From: Acidovorax sp. sif1233
GTDB lineage: Bacteria; Pseudomonadota; Gammaproteobacteria; Burkholderiales; Burkholderiaceae_C
Direction of reading: 5' to 3'
Length of the DNA stretch: 64,000 nt
NCBI RefSeq assembly: GCF_019218755.1
Contig: NZ_JAHUWZ010000007.1
Span: forward strand, 124,001-188,000
In this document: positions 54,468 to 62,698 of the stretch, in pieces
Layout of the letters: each line of letters opens with the position of its first letter
Position numbering within the stretch: position 1 is the first letter of the stretch
Notes under the pieces: generated by a model
What the model was told of the DNA's origin: nothing
Database searches by the model: none
What the model saw: the letters and a program-made list of their open reading frames with translations, nothing else
Program-made: the position numbers and the translations under genes

Positions 54468-54487
54468 TTGCCCGAACAACCGGGCAA
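54468..54487 (+). terminator. possible terminator of the RND operon
   Basis: TTGCCCG-AACAAC-CGGGCAA, a 7-bp stem 15 bp after the permease stop codon. No U-run follows, so termination is uncertain; CCCGGG downstream could extend the structure. Confidence 0.4.
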
Positions 54488-54546
54488 TCACCCGGGTTGA
54501 CCAGGGTTTGGTGGCGCGCCAGTCGTTAGATAATGTAACGAGCACC

Positions 54547-55752
54547 ATGAACCTCGTCAGCCTGAACATCGAATCCATTCAGCTTGGCCACCCGCTGCCC
54601 TTCGTGCTGCGGGGGGCTGATGGCGTGCTGCTGGCGCAAAAGGGCTATGTCATCCGCACCCGGGACGAGCTGGCCAAGATGGTGGCGCGGGGCCGCCAGC
54701 TGTGCGTGGACACCGATGAATCCGGCGACAGCCACCGCGCCTACCTGGCGCAGCTGCAGCGCATGCTGATCGCGGACACCAACCTGGGCGAGATCGCCGC
54801 CATGCAGATGACGGCGGCCGACGACCCGGCGGGGCGCGGGCGCGGAGGCCGGGCCCTGCCCGACTGGCCCGAGCTGCAGCTGCGCGCCACGCAACTGCTG
54901 CGCGCGCCGTCCCCGTCGGACTTTGGCGGGCGCTTCCAGGCGCTGCACGACGAACTCTCGCGCCACTGTGAGCAGACGCCCGATGTCACCCTGCTGGCCC
55001 TGATCTACCTGTCGGCCCAGGAAACCCGCATGTACAGCGCCACCCACTCCATGCTGGTGGCCTGCGTGTGCATGGTGGTCGCGCGCGAGATGCTGCGCTG
55101 GCCCGAGGGCCGGGTGCAGCAGCTCGGGCATGCGGCCTTGTCCATGAACATCGCCATGACCGAACTGCAGGACCAGCTGGCCCAGCAGACCCACCCCCTG
55201 ACTGCCCAGCAGATCGCGGCCGTGGAAGACCACGCATCACGGTCCGAGGCGCTGCTGCGCTCGCTGGGCGTGGCCGACACCGCATGGCTGGAGGCCGTGC
55301 GCTGCCACCACCACCGCACGCCTGGCCCGCTGGCCAAGAAGACGGAAGCCCAGCAGATGGCCCGGCTGATCCAGCGCGCCGATATCTTTGGCGCCCGCAT
55401 GGCGCCCCGCGCGGCCCGCTGGCCCATGCCGGTCACGGCCGCCATGCAGGCGAGCTACTACGATGAGGAGCACCAGGTGGACGAGGCCGGTGCAGCGCTC
55501 GTCAAGACGCTGGGCGTGTATCCGCCAGGGGCCTTTGTGCGGTTGGCCAGCCAGGAGGTGGGTGTCGTCATCCGCCGGGGTACGACGGCCACCACGCCCA
55601 AGGTAGCGGTGGTGACCAACCGGGACGGCATGCCCACGGGCGAGCCGATTCCCCGCGACACCGGCATGCCGCCCTGGAAAGTCACGGGCGTGGTCGCCTT
55701 CAAGGACGTGCGGGTCAAGCTCCCGCTCGACCGCCTGCTCAACCTGGGCTGA
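54547..55752 (+). CDS. degenerate HD-GYP domain protein
   Basis: 401 residues from the ATG at 54547. N-terminal 90 residues resemble the DUF3391-like domain that precedes HD-GYP domains (GHPLPFVLRGADGVLLAQKG). The HD-GYP region is about 150-330: ATHSMLVACVCMVVAREMLR, LGHAALSMNIAMTELQ, and VRCHHHRTPG. The catalytic HD pair is replaced (M-N at 200-201 where LLHDIGK is expected), and the GYP motif is absent. It is therefore probably not a c-di-GMP phosphodiesterase but may bind a nucleotide or partner. Monocistronic by its surroundings. Confidence 0.8.
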   Translation: MNLVSLNIESIQLGHPLPFVLRGADGVLLAQKGYVIRTRDELAKMVARGRQLCVDTDESGDSHRAYLAQLQRMLIADTNLGEIAAMQMTAADDPAGRGRGGRALPDWPELQLRATQLLRAPSPSDFGGRFQALHDELSRHCEQTPDVTLLALIYLSAQETRMYSATHSMLVACVCMVVAREMLRWPEGRVQQLGHAALSMNIAMTELQDQLAQQTHPLTAQQIAAVEDHASRSEALLRSLGVADTAWLEAVRCHHHRTPGPLAKKTEAQQMARLIQRADIFGARMAPRAARWPMPVTAAMQASYYDEEHQVDEAGAALVKTLGVYPPGAFVRLASQEVGVVIRRGTTATTPKVAVVTNRDGMPTGEPIPRDTGMPPWKVTGVVAFKDVRVKLPLDRLLNLG

Positions 55753-56049
55753 TCTTTTCGGCCCCGCAGCGGGGCCGCACCCGATGCGGGTGAACGCCCC
55801 CTCGCCCGGTGTGGCCGCCATGGGCACTCCCTGGCCCGTTTTTCAACGCTCCCACGGGGGCTGATGCCCGGCATCCGGCTTGCATCCGATGCCCGTCTGG
55901 CCGTGCGCCACGCAATACCCCTTCCCGCTGCCGGGAATCTGAATCCAGTGGCCATCCATCGACGTATACCAATGAGTACAAATAAAAACTCATGTGGACA
56001 AAAAATGATGGAATGGTTAAATTGCCCACACCACTGCGCTATGAGTCCT
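55753..56049. other. intergenic region upstream of the glutathione peroxidase gene
   Basis: About 297 bp. The first part is GC-rich without a frame. An A/T-rich stretch (55960-56030) holds an inverted repeat ATGAGT-N10-ACTCAT (55972-55993), which may be an operator or promoter element for the downstream gene. No assured -35/-10 pair is visible. Confidence 0.45.
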
Positions 56050-56640
56050 ATGAAAACCTCTTCCAGACGCCTTTTTCCGGCCACGGGCCTTCTTGTCCTC
56101 GCGATGGCCGCCGGGCTTGCCCCTCGCGCGTGGGCGGCGGACGCGGAAAGCTGCCCGGCCACCTTGCAGCACACCTTTGCACGGCTGCAGGATGAAAAGC
56201 CGCAGTCGCTGTGCCAGTACAGCGGAAAGGTCGTGCTGGTGGTCAATACCGCCAGCTTCTGCGGCTTCACCGGCCAGTACAAGGGGCTCGAGGAGCTGTA
56301 TGCCCGGTACAGGGACAAGGGCCTCGTCGTGCTGGGCTTTCCGTCCAACGACTTTTCGCAGGAGAGCGGCAGCAACCAGCAGATCGCGGACTTCTGCGAG
56401 AACACCTTCGGCGTGAAATTCCCGATGTTCGCCAAGAGCAGCGTGAAGGGCTCGGACGCCTCGCCGCTGTTTCGCCAGCTGGCACAGCTGTCGGGCACCG
56501 CGCCGCGCTGGAACTTCCACAAATACCTGCTGGGCCGCGACGGCAAGCTGGTCGACCAGTACTCCAGCCTCACCGCCCCTGACAGCAAGGGCCTGGTGCG
56601 CGCCATCGAACAGCAACTCGCTGTTGCCGCTCCACGGTGA
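56050..56640 (+). CDS. periplasmic glutathione peroxidase-like protein
   Basis: 196 residues from MKTSSRRLF at 56050; the ATG three codons upstream (56041) is equally possible, and neither has a clear ribosome-binding site. The signal peptide ends PRAWA. The thioredoxin-fold GPx domain is intact: peroxidatic Cys71 in VVNTASFCGFTGQY, VLGFPSNDFSQES, and WNFHKYLLGRDG. Unlike most bacterial GPx it is exported, so it would reduce peroxides in the periplasm, probably with thioredoxin-like partners. Just downstream lies the CFA operon, which may share an oxidative-stress theme. Confidence 0.88.
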   Translation: MKTSSRRLFPATGLLVLAMAAGLAPRAWAADAESCPATLQHTFARLQDEKPQSLCQYSGKVVLVVNTASFCGFTGQYKGLEELYARYRDKGLVVLGFPSNDFSQESGSNQQIADFCENTFGVKFPMFAKSSVKGSDASPLFRQLAQLSGTAPRWNFHKYLLGRDGKLVDQYSSLTAPDSKGLVRAIEQQLAVAAPR

Positions 56641-56755
56641 TTGCAATGTTTTCTTTACGTTTCTTTAAAAAAAACCGGCGCGGGGCCTGGAACTTCCGCG
56701 CGAGGGCCCCACTCTATTCCCTGCACGCTGCGATTGCGTGGCGTACAGTTTTAGT

Positions 56756-56848
56756 GTTGCGAAGCCTTTCGGGCCCCCGGGTTCCGACTGACCTCCTGGA
56801 GCGCTTCTCCTCCCTCCCTCTCTTATTCGTTTCGGGACGCTTCGCAAC
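56756..56848 (+). promoter_or_regulatory. long-range hairpin followed by U-rich run in the operon leader
   Basis: GTTGCGAAGC (56756-56765) is perfectly complementary to GCTTCGCAAC (56839-56848), which is followed by CTTTTTATTTC. The 73-bp loop is C/T-rich (CTCCTCCCTCCCTCTC). It lies 37 bp before the amine-oxidase-like gene. It could be an attenuator, a structured leader or, less likely, a terminator of the peroxidase gene. Confidence 0.45.
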
Positions 56849-56884
56849 CTTTTTATTTCAGGCACCGGCCAGAGGGGGCCGGCC

Positions 56885-58192
56885 ATGAAAATCGCCATCA
56901 TCGGCTCCGGCATCTCCGGACTGGCGGCCGCGCACCGGCTGCGTGGCCAGGCGCACATCACCCTGTATGAGGCCGGCGACCACTTTGGCGGCCACACCCA
57001 CACCGTGGATGTCACGCTGCGGGATGCCAGCGGCCGGCTGGTCACGCAGGGCGTGGACACCGGTTTTCTCGTCTTCAACGAACGCACCTATCCGCAGCTG
57101 ATCCGCCTGCTGGCCGAACTGGGCGTGCAGACGTGCCGGTCCGACATGTCGTTCTCGGTGCAGGTGCCCGGGGCCCGGGGCGGCCGGCCGCTGGAGTGGA
57201 GCGGCACGAACCTGGGCACCGTCTTCGCGCAGCGCGCCAACCTGGTCAGCCCGCGCTTTCTGGGCATGCTGGCGGACCTGTTGCGGTTCAACCGCCTGTG
57301 CACCCGCATCGCCGAGGCCGGGGCCTATGCGGCGCTCATGCAGCCCCTGGGCGACTTCCTGCGCGAGCACCGCTTTGGCGATGCCTTCCGCGACTGGTAC
57401 TTCCTGCCCATGCTGGGCTGCATCTGGAGCTGCCCGACCGACCAGATGCTGCAGTTTCCGGTGGCCACCCTGATCCGGTTCTGCCACAACCATGGCCTCC
57501 TCCAGGTGAGCGACCGTCCGCAGTGGTGGACGGTCGCGGGGGGCGCGCGCCACTATGTGGACAAGATCGTGGCCGGTATCGCGGACACGCGCCTGTCGAC
57601 CCCCGTGCGCCGCATCGAGCGCGATGCGGCCGGCGTGCGGGTGGTGACCGATGGCGGCACCGGGCATTTCGACCAGGTCGTCGTGGCCACGCATTCGGAC
57701 CAGGCGCTGGCGCTGCTCGCGCGGCCCACGCCGCAGGAACGCGCCGTGCTGGGCGCCATCCGCTACCAGGCCAACCGCGCGGTGCTGCATACCGACACCG
57801 CGGTGCTGCCCGCGCGCCGCGCCGCCTGGGCCGCGTGGAACTATGAGCGCGCCGCGCAGCCCGGCCGCGAATCGGCGCGCGTGTGCCTGCACTACCTCAT
57901 CAACCAGCTGCAGCCCGTGCCCTTCGCGCAGCCCGTGGTCGTCTCGCTCAACCCCGTGCGCGAGATCGCGCCCGACCAGGTGATCGGCAGCTACGACTAC
58001 GCCCACCCGGTGTTCGACCTGGCCGCCATTCGCGCGCAGCGGCAGGTGGCCGAGATCCAGGGCCATGGGCACACCTGGTTCTGCGGGGCGTGGACGGGCT
58101 ACGGGTTCCACGAAGACGGACTGAAGTCCGGGCTCGCCGTGGCCGAACAGGTGCTGGCCCGCCAGCCCGCTCCCCTGGCGGAGGCCGCATGA
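56885..58192 (+). CDS. NAD(P)/FAD-dependent oxidoreductase, amine-oxidase type
   Basis: 435 residues. The N-terminal Rossmann motif is IAIIGSGISGLAAAHRL with the acidic residue in YEAGDHFGGHTHTVD. The C-terminal FAD-binding end is TWFCGAWTGYGFHEDGLKSG. The family (COG2907) always sits with DUF1365 and CFA-synthase genes, as here. It probably desaturates or otherwise oxidises fatty acyl chains of phospholipids; that is inference. Its stop overlaps the DUF1365 start (ATGA). GAGGGG lies upstream of the ATG. Confidence 0.92.
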   Translation: MKIAIIGSGISGLAAAHRLRGQAHITLYEAGDHFGGHTHTVDVTLRDASGRLVTQGVDTGFLVFNERTYPQLIRLLAELGVQTCRSDMSFSVQVPGARGGRPLEWSGTNLGTVFAQRANLVSPRFLGMLADLLRFNRLCTRIAEAGAYAALMQPLGDFLREHRFGDAFRDWYFLPMLGCIWSCPTDQMLQFPVATLIRFCHNHGLLQVSDRPQWWTVAGGARHYVDKIVAGIADTRLSTPVRRIERDAAGVRVVTDGGTGHFDQVVVATHSDQALALLARPTPQERAVLGAIRYQANRAVLHTDTAVLPARRAAWAAWNYERAAQPGRESARVCLHYLINQLQPVPFAQPVVVSLNPVREIAPDQVIGSYDYAHPVFDLAAIRAQRQVAEIQGHGHTWFCGAWTGYGFHEDGLKSGLAVAEQVLARQPAPLAEAA

Positions 58193-58995
58193 ACATCGGC
58201 ATGGGCACCGCTCCCGAGGCCCCGCAGCCGCTGATCGGCTTTGGCCAGGTGCGCCATGCGCGGCTGCGGCCCCGGCGGCATGCGTTTGCCTACCCCACGT
58301 TCTTTCTCCTGCTGCCCCTGCGCAGCATGGGCGCCGCAGCGCCGGGCCCGCTGGCCGTGAACCGGCGCGGCGCCATCAGCTTTCACGACACGGACCATGG
58401 CGACGGCCGCAGCGCCGCGCAGGGGGGGGCGCTGGCCTGGCTGGACGAGCTGCTGCGCGCCGAAGGCATTGCCGACGCCACCGGCGAAGTCTGGCTGCAC
58501 TGCTACCCGCGCGTGCTGGGCTACACCTTCAAACCCGTGAGCTTCTGGTACTGCCACCGCGCCGACGCCAGCCTGCGCGCCATCGTGGTGGAAGTGAACA
58601 ACACCTTTGGCGAGCGGCACTGCTACCTGCTGGACGCGCCCCGCTACGGCGTGGAACTGCGGGCGCGCAAGGTGTTCCATGTCTCGCCCTTCTGCGAGGT
58701 GGGCGGGGGCTACCGCTTTCGCTTCCTGCGCACGGCGGGCGGGCCCGCCGATGCGGGCCGCACCGTGGCGCGCATCGACTACGACGACGACGACGCCGGA
58801 CCGCTGATCGAGACCAGCGTGAGCGGCACCCTGCACCCCATCACGGGGCAGACGCTGCGCCGGGCCCTGTGGGGCTATCCGGCCATGACGCTGGCCGTCA
58901 TCGCCCGCATCCACTGGCAGGCCTTGCGGCTGTGGCTCAAGCGCGTGCGCTTTCACCGCAAGCCCGAGGCCCCTGCCTCCATCGTGACCCGTTGA
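58189..58995 (+). CDS. DUF1365-family protein
   Basis: 268 residues from the ATG at 58189. Family marks are GQVRHARLRPRRHAFAYPTF, YPRVLGYTFKPVSFWYCHR, VEVNNTFGERHCYLL and ARKVFHVSPFCEVGGGYRF. Biochemical role unknown, but the gene is nearly always with the amine-oxidase-like and CFA genes. The C-terminal hydrophobic stretch (WGYPAMTLAVIARIHWQALR) suggests membrane contact, consistent with action on lipids. Confidence 0.92.
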   Translation: MNIGMGTAPEAPQPLIGFGQVRHARLRPRRHAFAYPTFFLLLPLRSMGAAAPGPLAVNRRGAISFHDTDHGDGRSAAQGGALAWLDELLRAEGIADATGEVWLHCYPRVLGYTFKPVSFWYCHRADASLRAIVVEVNNTFGERHCYLLDAPRYGVELRARKVFHVSPFCEVGGGYRFRFLRTAGGPADAGRTVARIDYDDDDAGPLIETSVSGTLHPITGQTLRRALWGYPAMTLAVIARIHWQALRLWLKRVRFHRKPEAPASIVTR

Positions 58996-59018
58996 CCCCA
59001 CAGCCCGACGAGACCGCC

Positions 59019-60248
59019 ATGAACACGACCACGACCACCGGCGCCGCCCTGCACGCCACCCTGCCCGCCGGCACGCCGGCCGCCGCGCGCACGGCCCTTC
59101 GGCTCCTGCAGGGGCTGCAGCATGGCAACCTCACGGTGCAACTGCCGGACGGCACGCTGCAGCACTTCGGCCAGGGGGGCGGCCTCTCGGCGGCCATCAC
59201 GCTCAGGAACTGGAACGTGTGCAGCGCGGCGCTCAGGTCGGGGGACATCGGCTTCGCCGAGAGCTACATCGCGGGGGACTGGACCACGCCGCACCTCACC
59301 GACCTGATCAAGCTCTTCATCGCCAACCGCCAGCAGGTGGAAGGCGTGATCTATGGAAGCTGGGCCGGACGCCTGCTGTACCGCATCAAGCACCTGCTCA
59401 ACCGCAACACGCGCGCCAACAGCCAGAAGAACATCCACGCGCACTACGACCTGGGCAATGCGTTCTACGCGCTGTGGCTGGACGACACGATGAATTACTC
59501 GTCCGCCTGGTTCGAAGGCGATGCGGGCGGCGACATGCGCAAGGCCCAGCATGCCAAGGTGCGCCGCGCCCTGAGCCAGGCGGGGGTGCGGCCGGGGCAC
59601 CGCGTGCTCGAGATCGGCTGCGGCTGGGGGGCGCTCGCCGAGATGGCGGCCACCGAGTTCGGCGCATCGCTGACCGGTGTGACCCTGTCCACCGAGCAAC
59701 TGGCCTTCGCGCAAGGGCGCATGGCGGGGCAGGGGGTGGAGCACCGGGCCGATTTGCGGCTGCAGGACTACCGCGACATCCACGATGGCCCCTACGACGC
59801 CATCTGCTCCATCGAGATGGTCGAGGCCGTGGGCCGCGAGTACTGGCCCACCTACTTCCAGTCGGTGAACCGCCTGCTCAAGCCCGGTGGCAAGGCCTGC
59901 ATCCAGAGCATCGTCATCGACGACAGCCTGTTCGAGCGCTACATCAGCTCCACAGACTTCATCCAGCAGTACATCTTCCCGGGCGGCTGCCTGCCGTGCC
60001 CGCGCGAGTTCCGCCGCGAGGCCGAGGCCGCGGGCCTGCGCGTGGTGGACGAGTTCGCCTTTGGCCAGGACTATGCCGAAACGCTCAGGCGCTGGCGTGA
60101 CCGCTTCGTGGCCCAGCGCACGCAGATCCTGCAGCTGGGGTTCGACCAGCGCTTCCTGCACATCTGGGAGTTCTACCTGGCGTACTGCGAGGCGGCGTTT
60201 GCGATGAGCAACATCGACCTGGTGCAGTACACGCTGGCCAAGGATTGA
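59019..60248 (+). CDS. cfa: cyclopropane-fatty-acyl-phospholipid synthase family protein
   Basis: 409 residues from the ATG at 59019; no upstream family sequence. N-terminal lipid-binding part, then the SAM-methyltransferase fold with HYDLGNAFYALWLDDTMNYS, VLEIGCGWGALAE (196-208), SIEMVEAVGREYW and YIFPGGCLP. It methylates double bonds of membrane phospholipids. In this operon type the product may be cyclopropane or another branched, stress-protective fatty acid. Its stop codon is followed at once by a family A repeat. Confidence 0.93.
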   Translation: MNTTTTTGAALHATLPAGTPAAARTALRLLQGLQHGNLTVQLPDGTLQHFGQGGGLSAAITLRNWNVCSAALRSGDIGFAESYIAGDWTTPHLTDLIKLFIANRQQVEGVIYGSWAGRLLYRIKHLLNRNTRANSQKNIHAHYDLGNAFYALWLDDTMNYSSAWFEGDAGGDMRKAQHAKVRRALSQAGVRPGHRVLEIGCGWGALAEMAATEFGASLTGVTLSTEQLAFAQGRMAGQGVEHRADLRLQDYRDIHDGPYDAICSIEMVEAVGREYWPTYFQSVNRLLKPGGKACIQSIVIDDSLFERYISSTDFIQQYIFPGGCLPCPREFRREAEAAGLRVVDEFAFGQDYAETLRRWRDRFVAQRTQILQLGFDQRFLHIWEFYLAYCEAAFAMSNIDLVQYTLAKD

Positions 60249-60308
60249 GATTGCTATGAAAAATATAGCTGCCACCGCGTGTTTTATCTGCGCTGCAGCC
60301 GTTTTTCA
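60249..60308 (+). repeat. dispersed palindromic repeat, family A, copy 9 (codes a gene start)
   Basis: GAGATTGCTATGAAAAATAT then AGCTGCCACCGCGTGTTTTA, TCTGCGCTGCAGCCGTTTTTC. It aligns over about 60 bp with the free copy at 4611-4668. The ATG at 60256 of the next gene replaces the CTCCTG of that copy, and the first ~17 residues of its signal peptide are encoded by the repeat. Confidence 0.75.
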
Positions 60309-60825
60309 TTCCAGCATGGCTGTGGCGCAAGGGGCAGGGGCGGCCCAGGCCACGGCGGCGCCGCTGTCCGGCGTGCGCCTGGCGGGCCAGGGCGTGCTCC
60401 GGTTCCTGGGTTTCGAGGTCTACCGCGCACGCCTGTGGGTGCAGCCGGGCTTTGACGCCGAGAACTACGGCGCCCAGCCGCTGGCGCTGGAGCTGACCTA
60501 CCACCGCGACTTCACGGCGGAGGCCATCGCCAGGCGCTCCATCGAGGAAATGCGCCGCGTGGGCAGCTTCACGCCCCAGCAGGCCGCGCGCTGGCAGCAG
60601 GCGCTGCAGGCGGCGCTGCCGGACGTGAAGGCGGGCGACCGCCTTCTGGGCATTCACCAGCCGGGCGTGGGGGCGGTGTTCAGGATGGCCGGGCGCGTGG
60701 TGGGCGAGGTGCCCGATGCCGAGTTCTCGCGCCTGTTCTTCGGCATCTGGCTCTCGCCCCAGACTTCCGAACCCAGGCTGCGCCAGGAACTGCTGGCCGC
60801 GACCCGCGCCATGGGGCAGCCATGA
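60256..60825 (+). CDS. chalcone-isomerase-like periplasmic protein
   Basis: 189 residues. The signal peptide MKNIAATACFICAAAVFHSS ends near SMAVAQ. The body fits the bacterial chalcone-isomerase-like domain (PF16036): LAGQGVLRFLGFEVYRARLW, LALELTYHRDFTAEAIARRS and the C-terminal FFGIWLSPQTSEPRLRQ. No enzyme activity is known for bacterial members. Start codon and leader lie in a repeat. The stop overlaps the MFS gene start (ATGA). Confidence 0.88.
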   Translation: MKNIAATACFICAAAVFHSSMAVAQGAGAAQATAAPLSGVRLAGQGVLRFLGFEVYRARLWVQPGFDAENYGAQPLALELTYHRDFTAEAIARRSIEEMRRVGSFTPQQAARWQQALQAALPDVKAGDRLLGIHQPGVGAVFRMAGRVVGEVPDAEFSRLFFGIWLSPQTSEPRLRQELLAATRAMGQP

Positions 60826-62120
60826 CCCGCACCACCCAGCCCCTGCGCGCCCGCCACGGCCTGGCCTATGGGCTGCTGGGCCTGCCCCTGGCGTTTGTGG
60901 CGCTGCCGCTGTACGTGCTGCTGCCCAACCACTATGCCCGCGAGTTCGGCATGCCGCTGGCCACGCTGGGCTCGGTGCTGCTGGCGGCGCGGTTGTTCGA
61001 TGCGGTGTCGGACCCGCTGCTGGGCCGCCTCTGCGACCACCTGTTCGGCCGCTCGGTGCGTGCCGTGCTGGCGGCGGGCGCGGTGTCGGCCATGGTGCTC
61101 GCACTGGGGCTGACCGGCCTGTTCTTTCCGCTGGTGCGCGGGGCCGATGGGCTGACCGCCTGGGCCCTGGTGGCGCTGCTCATCACCTACACGGCCTACA
61201 GCCAGCTGGGCATTGCGCACCAGGCGTGGGGCGCGCGCCTGGGCGGCGACGAACTGCAGCGCGGCCGCATCGTGGCATGGCGCGAAGGCGCCGCGCTGGC
61301 GGGCGTGGTGCTGGCCTCGGTGCTGCCCGCGCTGCTGGGGCTGCCGGTCATGCTCGGCGTGTTTGCCATGGCCTTGCTGCTGGGCTGGTGGGCCTGGACG
61401 CGCGCGCCGCGCCCCCCGGCGCATGCGGGTGGCGCCGCGGCGGGCGGGTATCGCCCGTCGCGGCGCGCCAGCCTGTGGCAGCCGTGGGGGCGCCCCGCAT
61501 TCCGCCGCCTGCTGGCGGTGTTCATGATCAACGGCATTGCCAGCGCCATCCCGGCCACGCTGGTGCTGTTCTTCATCCAGGACCGCCTGCAGGCTCCACC
61601 CGCCCAGGAGCCCCTGTTCCTCGCGGCCTACTTCGTCTGCGCCGCGCTGTCGATCCCGTTGTGGCTGCGCGCCGTGGCGCGCTGGGGCCTGGCGCGCACC
61701 TGGCTGGCGGGCATGCTGCTGGCGGTCGCAGTGTTTGTGTGGGCCGCGTTCGTGGGGGTGGGCGATGTGCTGCCCTTCCTCGCGGTCTGCGCGCTGTCGG
61801 GCGTGGCGCTGGGCACCGACCTGGCGCTGCCCGGCGCCCTGCTGGCCGGCGTGATCGCGGCCGAGGGCGACAGCGGCCAGCACGAAGGCGCGTACTTCGG
61901 CTGGTGGAACTTCGCCACCAAGCTCAACCTGGCGCTGGCCGCGGGCCTGGCGCTGCCCCTGCTGGGCTGGCTGGGCTACACCCCCGGCACGCGCGGCGAC
62001 GGCGGCTTGCAGACCCTGGGCATCGCCTATGCGGTGCTGCCCTGCGTGCTCAAGCTGATGGCGGCGGCGGCGCTCTACGCCCTGCTCCTGCGGCGTCCCC
62101 GCAGCGCAGCGATTGTTTGA
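60822..62120 (+). CDS. MFS transporter of the GPH/MFS_2 type
   Basis: 432 residues with about 12 membrane segments. Marks are GLPLAFVALPLYVLLPNHYA, RLFDAVSDPLLGRLCD and GTDLALPGALLAGVIAAEGD. Its fixed place in CFA/DUF1365 operons (as RSP_1089 in Rhodobacter, from memory) suggests lipid or lysolipid transport, but the substrate is unproved. Start overlaps the preceding stop. Confidence 0.9.
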   Translation: MTRTTQPLRARHGLAYGLLGLPLAFVALPLYVLLPNHYAREFGMPLATLGSVLLAARLFDAVSDPLLGRLCDHLFGRSVRAVLAAGAVSAMVLALGLTGLFFPLVRGADGLTAWALVALLITYTAYSQLGIAHQAWGARLGGDELQRGRIVAWREGAALAGVVLASVLPALLGLPVMLGVFAMALLLGWWAWTRAPRPPAHAGGAAAGGYRPSRRASLWQPWGRPAFRRLLAVFMINGIASAIPATLVLFFIQDRLQAPPAQEPLFLAAYFVCAALSIPLWLRAVARWGLARTWLAGMLLAVAVFVWAAFVGVGDVLPFLAVCALSGVALGTDLALPGALLAGVIAAEGDSGQHEGAYFGWWNFATKLNLALAAGLALPLLGWLGYTPGTRGDGGLQTLGIAYAVLPCVLKLMAAAALYALLLRRPRSAAIV

Positions 62121-62155
62121 ATGAACCTGTCCGAACCGACCCCAGGGCCCACCCC

Positions 62156-62698
62156 ATGATGCAACGACGCCTCCTCCTTTCCGCCGTGGCGGCTGCGCCC
62201 GTGGCCCTGTCCGGCTGCGCCAGCCCGGGCATCGAAGGCTATGCCAGCGAGAAGCCCGTGCTGGACCTGGCCCGGTATTTCAACGGCAAGATCGACGCCT
62301 GGGGCATCTTCCAGGACCGCAGCGGCCAGATCGTCAAACGCTTCACCGTGGTCATGGATTGCCAGTGGCAGGGCAACGAGGGCGTGCTCGACGAGGCCTT
62401 CACCTATTCGGACGGCACCACCCAGCGCCGCATCTGGCGCCTGACCCAGCACGCCGACGGCCGTACCACCGGCACCGCCGACGACGTGGTGGGCACGGCC
62501 CACGGGCAGGCGCGGGGCAACGTCTTCCGCTGGAACTACACGCTGGCCCTGCCGGTGGATGGCACGGTCTACCACGTCGACCTGGACGACTGGATGGTTC
62601 TCATCGACGACCGCGTGATGCTCAACCGCGCCACCATGAGCAAGTTTGGCGTGCGCCTGGGCGAGATCACGCTGTCGTTCACCAGGCGCGCGCCATGA
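62156..62698 (+). CDS. DUF3833-family lipoprotein
   Basis: 180 residues from the first of two ATG codons (62156). The lipobox is VALSGC (Cys about 21). The family pattern is clear: LDLARYFNGKIDAWGIFQDR, SGQIVKRFTVVMDC, WRLTQHADGRTTGTADDVVG and a closing GVRLGEITLSF. Function unknown. Always found in this operon type. The stop overlaps the next start. Confidence 0.9.
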   Translation: MMQRRLLLSAVAAAPVALSGCASPGIEGYASEKPVLDLARYFNGKIDAWGIFQDRSGQIVKRFTVVMDCQWQGNEGVLDEAFTYSDGTTQRRIWRLTQHADGRTTGTADDVVGTAHGQARGNVFRWNYTLALPVDGTVYHVDLDDWMVLIDDRVMLNRATMSKFGVRLGEITLSFTRRAP

